Below, piece after piece: positions 1 to 4,541 of a stretch of DNA of 6,032 bases (the stretch's first letter is position 1; every line of letters starts with the position of its first letter). The notes under the pieces are model-generated. The model saw only the letters and a list, made by a program, of their open reading frames with translations, did no database searches and was not told where the DNA came from. The stretch is from an uncultured Oscillospiraceae bacterium (GTDB lineage: Bacteria > Bacillota_A > Clostridia > Oscillospirales > Oscillospiraceae): NCBI GenBank assembly GCA_900757695.1, contig CAAEOU010000024.1:1-6032 (forward strand), in the 5' to 3' direction. The translations under genes were made by a program, and so were the position numbers.

Positions 1-409
1 GTTGAATAGGGACTCGGCGGCCTGCCACCAGTTTGACAAATGAGATGCTCCTCATCAGCATTGATCCGCTGGCTGGAATAATGCCGAGAGAACTCAACAA
101 ATCATACAGAGCATCGTATTCCGTTTCACCACAGCCAGATACCAGCAGACCTCGGGTGAGCAGCCGATTTACGCAGGCATCCCAAGAGCGGGAAATACAA
201 TCTCCCAGAGAGGACACCAGCTTGTCACACTGGAGGGAAATATCCTCTCGTTTAGAAATTCGCCAGTTTAGGGCAGTCCAAACGACCATTTCCTGCATAT
301 CCACCATGTAAGTTTGCCCGCCCAGGCGGATGACCGGGCAGGACCGGCCACAGCCATTCGTTTCCCGATCCAGACGGCCGATTGCAGTATATAGGGTATT
401 CTGTTCCAT
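1..409 (-). CDS. Partial hypothetical protein, possible winged-helix regulator (3' end beyond window)
   Basis: The reading frame is open from ATG at 409 to the window edge, giving 136 complete codons with no stop, so the C-terminus is missing. The start is supported by an AAGGAGGT Shine-Dalgarno site (plus-strand 418-425) 8 nt upstream. A second ATG at 411-413 is too close to that site and its frame closes after about 50 codons. The protein has no signal peptide and no obvious membrane segment. Residues 40-112 are a helical stretch followed by a short turn (RLLTRGLLVSGCGETEYDAL, 82-101), which resembles a winged-helix fold. That is a visual impression and not a family match. Five cysteines lie in the part seen (20, 24, 61, 71, 79) plus one at 93. 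It follows the sigma-like gene by 62 nt and is probably in the same operon. I do not recognise the family with certainty; a regulatory role is inferred from its neighbours. Confidence 0.8.
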   Translation of the reverse strand, partial: MEQNTLYTAIGRLDRETNGCGRSCPVIRLGGQTYMVDMQEMVVWTALNWRISKREDISLQCDKLVSSLGDCISRSWDACVNRLLTRGLLVSGCGETEYDALYDLLSSLGIIPASGSMLMRSISFVKLVAGRRVPIQ

Positions 410-471
410 TCATCAGTACCTCCTTCTTTTATATATCCTTTACTGCGGAAAGGCCGCGGTTTTCAACAAAT

Positions 472-1047
472 TCAGAGCAGGCTTTTCAGAAACTTGGAGT
501 CTCTGCGCAGTTTTGCGGTGGAACGCGAGATCCATGCCCCCACATGGGAGGGCGGCACCTGATAAAGCTCCGCAATGTCTGTGACCCGCATTCCTTGAAG
601 TTTGAGGGCAAGCGCCTCAATACCAAGCCGGGTTACACCATCGTAATCTTTTTTACAGGCATCCAGCAATGACAGAGTTTCTATCAGAGATACTTGGGTG
701 TCAAAGGCGTCGGGCCGGGACTCCAGGGCCTCTCCGTCTGCCGCCAGTTCTCCATGTTCTCCAATAATAAGCCTGCTGAATTTTTTCTTCCTGTTGCAGA
801 TCGCCCGGCAATAGGACAGAAGCCCGTTTTTAACGACCGTTTTGGCGTAGGTAGAAAACTGGGCCCGTCCGTCATTCTTATAAGTAGACGCGGCTTTACA
901 GAGCCAAAGGCACCCCTCTTGGAACAAGTCTCCATATTCCATACCGCAAATAGTTGGATTAACATGGATGTAGTCACAAATAACCCAATGTACGATGGGA
1001 AGATTCTGGGCAACAAGTTCCTGCTGCTGTTCTGTTAAACTGGTCAT
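472..1047 (-). CDS. Sigma-70-like RNA polymerase sigma factor, 191 aa
   Basis: The 191-residue protein has the layout of a small sigma-70-family factor. Residues about 14-82 match region 2: the core-binding part DLFQEGCLWLCKAASTY (40-56) follows the family pattern D-L-x-Q-E-G-x-x-G-L, and QFSTYAKTVVKNGLLSYCR (63-81) matches the -10 recognition segment. A charged linker (about 84-125) follows. Residues about 142-183 form a region-4-like helix-turn-helix (VTDIAELYQVPPSHVGAWIS, 155-174). Such factors bind core RNA polymerase and direct it to particular promoters. The start is 14 nt after the zinc-finger gene, and its G-rich Shine-Dalgarno (AAAGGGGGGTG, plus 1053-1063) overlaps that gene's stop, suggesting translational coupling. 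The glycine of the DLxQEGxxGL pattern is replaced by tryptophan at 48. Whether it is an active sigma factor or a sigma-derived regulator cannot be told from sequence alone. Confidence 0.87.
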   Translation of the reverse strand: MTSLTEQQQELVAQNLPIVHWVICDYIHVNPTICGMEYGDLFQEGCLWLCKAASTYKNDGRAQFSTYAKTVVKNGLLSYCRAICNRKKKFSRLIIGEHGELAADGEALESRPDAFDTQVSLIETLSLLDACKKDYDGVTRLGIEALALKLQGMRVTDIAELYQVPPSHVGAWISRSTAKLRRDSKFLKSLL

Positions 1048-1061
1048 CGTTTCACCCCCCT

Positions 1062-1478
1062 TTAAGCGGCCGAATGCAGATTGCCCAAAGGAGCAGCGGC
1101 TTTGTAACAGAGGCGAATTACCTCATCACACATCCCGTCAGAAAACATGCCAATATGTGCCTGCTGGTCATTTAGTCCCAGTTTGGCCTGGAGCCAGATG
1201 TAGACCTCCCATTTTTCCATGTGCCGGCTCTGCTGCAGATGCTCCAGCGCCCGGTGAGCCAGGATTCGTTTGTGCCGGAGATCCCCATTTGCCAGAGTCC
1301 CCATAGGCCGGTGTGTCCGGTCATGGGCACTCACATAGGCATCACAAGCCGGCCAGCGATCACAGAGATAGATATATTTGCCCTGGGAACGGCGGTTACA
1401 GCCATAGACTGTGCTGGCGGGGCGAAGAGAGGCGTTAGCATGGCAATAAGGGCATTGGATATGTTTTTGCTTCGTCAT
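1062..1478 (-). CDS. Zinc-finger-containing protein (DUF3268-like), 138 aa
   Basis: The N-terminus carries a four-cysteine zinc-ribbon-like module: CPYC at 9-12 paired with C39 and C45 in YLCDRWPACDAYV (37-49). This is followed by HRPMGTLAN (56-64), a helical basic part (65-100) and the ending AHIGMFSDGMCDEVIRLC (107-124). This order matches what I remember of the DUF3268 zinc-finger-containing family, which is common on clostridial mobile elements and has no established biochemical role. The start is ATG at 1478, 10 nt from GGAGGT (plus 1489-1494). An ATG at 1487 is only 1 nt from that site, and extension to 1613 would add 45 unrelated residues overlapping the upstream gene. It sits 68 nt after the cysteine-rich gene and 14 nt before the sigma-like gene, probably in one transcript. 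A nucleic-acid-binding role is plausible but inferred. Confidence 0.85.
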   Translation of the reverse strand: MTKQKHIQCPYCHANASLRPASTVYGCNRRSQGKYIYLCDRWPACDAYVSAHDRTHRPMGTLANGDLRHKRILAHRALEHLQQSRHMEKWEVYIWLQAKLGLNDQQAHIGMFSDGMCDEVIRLCYKAAAPLGNLHSAA

Positions 1479-1488
1479 AAAAATCATC

Positions 1489-1494
1489 ACCTCC
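1489..1494 (-). promoter_or_regulatory. Shine-Dalgarno site deciding the zinc-finger gene start
   Basis: GGAGGT on the minus strand lies 10 nt before ATG at 1478 and only 1 nt before ATG at 1487. The spacing favours the downstream start, which also places the CPYC zinc ligands nine residues from the N-terminus. Confidence 0.7.
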
Positions 1495-1546
1495 AAATGC
1501 GTATAGATGACGGCGCAAAGGCGTCTTTCAGTGTGAAAAAACAGTG

Positions 1547-1885
1547 TTAATTGCAGCCCGGGTCCAGAGAAAGTTGTCTGAGCGCACAGGCGGAAGGCTC
1601 CGGTGTGTGCCATTCGATGTACTTGGAAAAGGCGGCGTCAAAGGCGCGCCGGGACAAAATGGCAATGCACTCAGACGAATCTACAGTTTCTCCGGATAGT
1701 CTTTGGATGTCCTCGGCAGAAAGCAGCATAACCTGTCCGCACTCATCCACAGCCAGAAGAAAACCGGAACAGGGCGTTGTCCGGCCGCACATGCAGTTGC
1801 CGCAATCGCAGCTTACAAAGATAGCGTTGCGCCAGTTGCCGCGAACGGCCCGCAGAAAAGAATAAATTTTGCAGGATGATTTCAT
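1547..1885 (-). CDS. Cysteine-rich hypothetical protein, 112 aa
   Basis: Start ATG at 1885 follows ACGGAGGTAGAGG, a good Shine-Dalgarno site. I do not recognise the protein. It has ten cysteines in 112 residues (5, 26, 28, 31, 33, 39, 49, 73, 100, 111), five of them clustered as C-x-C-x2-C-x-C-x5-C (CDCGNCMCGRTTPC, 26-39). Such a cluster could bind zinc or an Fe-S centre. No signal peptide or membrane segment is visible, so it is probably cytoplasmic, where reduced cysteines fit metal binding better than disulfides. The middle (FLLAVDECGQVMLLSAEDIQ, 42-61) looks like beta strands leading into a helix. It is the first gene after the strong terminator at 1919-1963 and heads the zinc-finger / sigma-like / unknown gene run. 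Only 33 nt separate it from that terminator, so no full promoter is evident and its transcription start is unclear. Confidence 0.75.
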   Translation of the reverse strand: MKSSCKIYSFLRAVRGNWRNAIFVSCDCGNCMCGRTTPCSGFLLAVDECGQVMLLSAEDIQRLSGETVDSSECIAILSRRAFDAAFSKYIEWHTPEPSACALRQLSLDPGCN

Positions 1886-1918
1886 CCTCTACCTCCGTTA
1901 TTCGTTTTTTCAAAAACT

Positions 1919-1963
1919 AAAAAAGCGGGGACCGGCCGTGGAAACCCACAGACCGATCCCCGC
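1919..1963 (-). terminator. Strong intrinsic terminator after the small membrane protein gene
   Basis: Read on the minus strand, the stem begins GCGGGGATCGG and ends CCGGTCCCCGC (plus 1925-1963). It forms about 17 pairs (two or more G-U) with one bulged U and a short loop, and is followed directly by six T's (plus 1919-1924), then another T-rich run. It begins 8 nt after the stop codon at 1972. This is a textbook rho-independent terminator separating the pilin-like gene from the cysteine-rich gene. Confidence 0.92.
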
Positions 1964-1971
1964 CGGTGATT

Positions 1972-2193
1972 TTAGCCAAACAGGCCCTCGATCTCGCTGG
2001 TGATACGCGGAATCACCGTGTCGTTGAAAATGAGGGTCAGGGCCGCCAGAAGAAGGGCGCCCAGCACCACGGCGATGATGATCTTAACAGCGTCCGAAAT
2101 GTAAAAATCGCCGCGCTGGTTGGAAAGCGCCATACGGGCACGAAGGGCCAGTGCATTCGCCTTGTTCTGGATACGGGTGGTAAAGTTTCTCAT
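1972..2193 (-). CDS. Small single-pass membrane protein, candidate pilin-like subunit, 73 aa (DUF6133-like)
   Basis: The start at 2193 is preceded by AGGAGGT at good spacing. The 73-residue product has a basic, helical N-terminal part (1-28, rich in R/K, N and A), the turn NQRGDFYISDA (25-35), one hydrophobic segment (about 36-56, KIIIAVVLGALLLAALTLIF), and a short hydrophilic tail ending EIEGLFG. Basic leader, then glycine, then hydrophobic helix is the general plan of Flp/TadE-type pilin precursors; the gene also lies near tadA, tadB and tadC. I recall similar proteins named DUF6133 in clostridial elements, but from memory only. A canonical Flp prepilin site has Glu at +5 after the Gly; here the residues after G28 are DFYISD, with Asp at +1 and +6, so cleavage is uncertain. 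Another small membrane protein role is possible. It follows the basic-protein gene by 64 nt without an obvious terminator, and ends at a strong terminator. Confidence 0.85.
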   Translation of the reverse strand: MRNFTTRIQNKANALALRARMALSNQRGDFYISDAVKIIIAVVLGALLLAALTLIFNDTVIPRITSEIEGLFG

Positions 2194-2257
2194 GGTAAGA
2201 CCTCCTGAAATTTTATTGTTTTGATGTTGATGGTTTTATAAAAAGACTGCTCACCGC

Positions 2258-2404
2258 TCAAGAACGACGAATCGGTTTGAGCATGTCCTTTTTATTGGAA
2301 ATGGGCCGGCTGGGATAGGCTTTCGACTTTTGATACAGAAGCCATCGGAAACGGCGCTTTTCTTCCCGTGCGCCGCCAGACGGGGAAAATTTTTTCTTAG
2401 GCAT
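2258..2404 (-). CDS. Very basic small protein, 48 aa, function unknown
   Basis: ATG at 2404 is placed by AAGGAG (plus 2411-2416) with 6 nt spacing. The 48-residue product has 9 Lys and 7 Arg against 3 acidic residues, starts MPKKKF, and carries basic patches at 13-20 (REEKRRFR) and at the end (KPIRRS). It has aromatic residues at 19-24 and no hydrophobic stretch long enough for a membrane helix. Nucleic-acid or ribosome binding would suit this composition, but no family is recognised. The same frame stays open upstream to an ATG at 2563, but that start lacks a Shine-Dalgarno site and the extension would run through the leader hairpin, so I reject it. The gene sits 7 nt after a terminator-like hairpin and 64 nt before the pilin-like gene, probably sharing its transcript. 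Confidence 0.62.
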   Translation of the reverse strand: MPKKKFSPSGGAREEKRRFRWLLYQKSKAYPSRPISNKKDMLKPIRRS

Positions 2405-2410
2405 AAAAGT

Positions 2411-2416
2411 CTCCTT
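2411..2416 (-). promoter_or_regulatory. Shine-Dalgarno site of the 48-aa basic protein gene
   Basis: AAGGAG on the minus strand with 6 nt to ATG at 2404. It begins right at the end of the T-run of the preceding terminator-like hairpin, so hairpin formation could affect both transcription and ribosome access. Confidence 0.65.
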
Positions 2417-2452
2417 AAAACAAGGGCCGGCCTGTATATGACAGGCTGGCCC
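2417..2452 (-). terminator. Leader terminator / possible attenuator
   Basis: A GC-rich inverted repeat has 12-nt arms (plus 2424-2435 and 2441-2452) and a 5-nt loop. Eleven pairs are Watson-Crick; the twelfth (2429/2447) is A-C in minus-strand RNA. It is followed on the minus strand by TTGTTTT, then the Shine-Dalgarno of the basic gene. A terminator placed between a strong upstream Shine-Dalgarno and a coding gene is the layout of transcription attenuation. It could equally end a short upstream transcript. In plus-strand RNA the mismatch becomes a G-U pair, but no T-run follows on that side. Confidence 0.6.
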
Positions 2453-2464
2453 AGAAATAAATGA

Positions 2465-2480
2465 CGGCAGCTGACTACCG
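2465..2480 (-). other. Small upstream hairpin in the leader
   Basis: On the minus strand CGGTAG and CTGCCG pair over six positions (one G-U) with a TCAG loop. It lies just upstream of the larger terminator-like hairpin and directly after the tiny reading frames. It may be one arm of a leader structure; too short to be sure on its own. Confidence 0.35.
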
Positions 2481-2519
2481 CTACAAAAATCCGCTATAGA
2501 ACAAGCACTTACCTCCTTT
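2481..2519 (-). promoter_or_regulatory. Orphan Shine-Dalgarno with possible leader peptide
   Basis: AAAGGAGGT (plus 2511-2519) is among the best ribosome sites in the window, yet no normal gene follows it. At 7 nt spacing from GGAGG is TTG (2504) opening a seven-codon frame (reading LFYSGFL, or MFYSGFL if initiated) that stops at 2481. A GTG at 2508, too close to the site, would give only four codons. Together with the downstream hairpins this suggests a leader peptide, but a remnant of a lost gene is an alternative. Confidence 0.4.
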
Positions 2520-2533
2520 ACACTGCAAGAGGT

Positions 2534-2608
2534 AGAAAAATGTGTTTTTTCTGCTTCATACATTCAGAAAAATGTGAAAAAATGAATTGCAAAACAAAGA
2601 AAAATGTG
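2534..2608. repeat. Three perfect 11-bp direct repeats at exact 32-bp period
   Basis: AGAAAAATGTG occurs at 2534-2544, 2566-2576 and 2598-2608 (minus strand CACATTTTTCT). Start-to-start spacing is 32 and 32 bp, with unrelated 21-bp spacers, so this is not a simple duplication. Thirty-two bp is about three helical turns, which would put the copies on the same DNA face. The array lies in the gene-free stretch just upstream of the orphan Shine-Dalgarno and leader hairpins. It is likely a protein-binding array (operator or iteron-like). No convincing consensus promoter was found within it. Confidence 0.8.
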
Positions 2609-2687
2609 GACGCCTCGAATGTGCATCATCATTTATCACGAATCTTCCGCTGTATCTTGCAGAGAAAACCATAGAGCTCTTATAGGA

Positions 2688-2718
2688 AACGGCCCTCACA
2701 TTCAGATGTGGGGCCGTT
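2688..2718 (-). terminator. Hairpin terminator after tadC
   Basis: Arms at 2688-2700 and 2707-2718 form 12 pairs with one bulged base and a 6-nt loop. On the minus strand the hairpin starts 15 nt after the tadC stop. The T-run after it is short (GTTTCC), so termination may be partial, allowing some read-through into the repeat/leader region. Confidence 0.7.
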
Positions 2719-2733
2719 CCATTCGCAGTCCGA

Positions 2734-3612
2734 TTATCCAAAGAAAGCGCCCAAGGAGCCCATAACCTCGGTACAGAGGACCACCAGGTAGATAATCATG
2801 ATACAGATGAGCATCATCATGGAGTAACGCTGGATCTTCTTGGGGCGCTTGGCCGCTTCCTTTTTTAAGTTGTTCTGCTCAATCTGCCTCATGTCAAAAC
2901 AGATCATTTTAAAGTACATCCTCTGATCGTCGCCTCGCAATACGCCAATCAGTCCCCGGATCACATCGGACAGCATGGGGCTGCCGATGCGGGTTTCAAA
3001 ATGGATGAGGGCGTTTTCATAGTTGCCGGTCTTCATATCGGCAATCGTCTGGTCCAACTCCGCGCCGAAGTCCTTGCCCGCCACCCGGCGGTAGGAAGTA
3101 AGGATCTTCAACACATCCCGGTCATTTTCCAAATTCTGCCCGATGGTAAGGGCAAAGCGAGGGATCTCATTCTCAATGAGCTTGCGCCGCTTTTTCACAA
3201 AGTCAAAAACCTTGTAATAGGTTGAAAACCACAGAGCCACGGCCAGACCAATCAGAACAGGCACCATAAGCGGTATCAAAAACGCCATCAGCAGAGAACT
3301 GAGGCCGACTGCCCCGGCTGTGACCCAGGCCCGGGCGGTGTAGACTTCCGGTGTCAGCTCCATGCCGGCAATGTCCAGCGCCCGCTGCAGTTTATTCCGC
3401 TTGAGCTTATCCAGCTTCAGGTACGGGGCGATCAGGCCGGCGATTTTGGTGAGATAGACATCCAGCAGTTTCTCGGCCTTTACGCCCTGCTGCTTGCGGG
3501 CCAGAAGCATCATACGGGAGGTACGCTTCGTGGGAATGTCTGCAAAGGCACAAGTCAGGTTATAGACAGCAAAGCCGAAACAAATCACTGCTGTGAGAGC
3601 TAAAAGCGTCAT
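2734..3612 (-). CDS. tadC: TadC-like type II secretion F-domain membrane protein, 292 aa
   Basis: This is the second of two GspF/TadB-TadC-type inner-membrane platform proteins, which anchor the ATPase and drive pilin assembly or secretion. Hydrophobic segments lie at about 3-20, 94-110, 113-130 and 264-282. Between the last two is a cytoplasmic helical domain (about 135-260) with ENEIPRFALTIGQNLENDRD (147-166) and the later GNYENALIHFETRIGSPMLS (196-215), matching the E-x-x-x-A / G-x-x-x-A-L-x-x-F pattern of F domains. The start ATG overlaps the tadB stop by 4 nt (ATGA) and has GGAGGTGA upstream, so the two are translationally coupled. It is the last gene of the operon before the hairpin at 2688-2718. 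Assignment to TadC and not TadB rests on gene order; the family assignment is firmer than the letter. Confidence 0.87.
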   Translation of the reverse strand: MTLLALTAVICFGFAVYNLTCAFADIPTKRTSRMMLLARKQQGVKAEKLLDVYLTKIAGLIAPYLKLDKLKRNKLQRALDIAGMELTPEVYTARAWVTAGAVGLSSLLMAFLIPLMVPVLIGLAVALWFSTYYKVFDFVKKRRKLIENEIPRFALTIGQNLENDRDVLKILTSYRRVAGKDFGAELDQTIADMKTGNYENALIHFETRIGSPMLSDVIRGLIGVLRGDDQRMYFKMICFDMRQIEQNNLKKEAAKRPKKIQRYSMMMLICIMIIYLVVLCTEVMGSLGAFFG

Positions 3613-4541
3613 GCGCTGTCACCTCCATATTCAATGGGCCTGCTCAGTTTCATGATCTGGGTCAGGGCAAACAGGATAATGGCTGCGCAGATTGCCAAAG
3701 CGATTTTGCCCGGCGTGGTGAAGAGCAGCGTGTGAAACCAATCTTCATTCAGGAAATAAAGCAGCGGTACATTGGCGATCACAAGGAACATCATCGTGAT
3801 CGCCTCCCGGCGCGGCCCCTGCATCATAGCCTCCAGCTCCGACTGCACCACACGAACATCAGAAAACTTCTGGGCGATGGTAGGCAGCGTATTTTTCATG
3901 GCCCGGTCAGACTGGCACTGAATGAGGATGTTAGCCCACTCATGGAAAACACGGTTTGGAATCTTCATTTTGAGCGAATTGATGGCACTCGTAGTATTTG
4001 CGTTAATCAACTCTGCCTCATAGACAAATGCCTCAAAATTGGCCTTCACCGGCTCATTGATGTAGGGCAGGTTTTCCTTGACTGCCCGGATCAGGTCCTC
4101 TGTGCGCAGGTAGGAAGTGGTGATGATGGAGATGGCCGTTTCCAGTTCTTCGTTCAAATGCTTTTTATAACTGGCTGCGGTGCTGCGCAGATACCAAATA
4201 GGAGCGAGTGAAAATCCGATCCCTAAAATCGGGACCATGTACACATTGCCAATCAGCAGCGCCAGGGCGCCGCCCACCGCGAACAGGATCAGAGTCAGCC
4301 GTTTGACTGCTTCATACCGGTCAGCCCGCCCGGTGCCTTTGAGGATTTGCTTTAATTCAAAGTCCTGATTAAAGAAGCCTTTGGCCGGAGTACCCATCAG
4401 AACATTCAATTCATCGGTCAGAGTGGCCGACTTGCGCTGTGACCGGAAAAGCGCATCAATGAAATCGCCCGGCCGCACACCAAACAGCGTTAGGAGTCCA
4501 GCGGCGATGAGGGCGAAGCATATGATGTAAACCCACGGCAT
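3609..4541 (-). CDS. tadB: TadB-like type II secretion F-domain membrane protein, 310 aa
   Basis: This inner-membrane platform protein is expected to pair with the TadC-like protein and TadA ATPase. Likely membrane segments are at 4-20, 82-98, 101-117, 248-264 and 277-294. The central helical F-type domain (about 122-245) includes KKHLNEELETAISIITTSYL (126-145) and a second half with NRVFHEWANILIQCQ (196-210) and PTIAQKFSDVRVVQSELEAM (220-239). The start is well supported by AAGGAGGT (plus 4551-4558) 9 nt upstream, and the N-terminus immediately forms a membrane helix. The gene overlaps the end of tadA by 52 nt in another frame, more than the 4-nt overlap with tadC. The order ATPase, F-domain protein, F-domain protein is the standard tadA-tadB-tadC core. 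Confidence 0.87.
   Translation of the reverse strand: MPWVYIICFALIAAGLLTLFGVRPGDFIDALFRSQRKSATLTDELNVLMGTPAKGFFNQDFELKQILKGTGRADRYEAVKRLTLILFAVGGALALLIGNVYMVPILGIGFSLAPIWYLRSTAASYKKHLNEELETAISIITTSYLRTEDLIRAVKENLPYINEPVKANFEAFVYEAELINANTTSAINSLKMKIPNRVFHEWANILIQCQSDRAMKNTLPTIAQKFSDVRVVQSELEAMMQGPRREAITMMFLVIANVPLLYFLNEDWFHTLLFTTPGKIALAICAAIILFALTQIMKLSRPIEYGGDSA

Noticed and set aside
33..311. Plus-strand open frame of 92 codons
   Set aside because: It is antisense to a minus-strand frame with a strong ribosome site and shows no protein features of its own.
426..437. TATATA-like sequence just upstream of the possible winged-helix gene as a -10 box
   Set aside because: No acceptable -35 element lies 16-18 bp upstream, and the start would leave a very short leader.
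442..460. Seven-pair hairpin followed by four T's on the plus strand
   Set aside because: It looks like a weak plus-strand terminator, but no plus-strand gene leads into it, and on the minus strand it has a mismatch and no T-run.
1479..1613. Extension of the zinc-finger gene to an ATG at 1613
   Set aside because: It overlaps the cysteine-rich gene and lacks a ribosome site; GGAGGT points to the ATG at 1478.
2405..2563. N-terminal extension of the 48-aa basic protein to an ATG at 2563
   Set aside because: No ribosome site precedes that ATG, and the extension would translate the leader hairpins; the ATG at 2404 has a good site.
2556..2741. A 61-codon minus-strand frame starting at TTG just after tadC
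   Set aside because: It has no Shine-Dalgarno, reads through the tadC terminator hairpin and the repeat array, and its product has no protein-like features.
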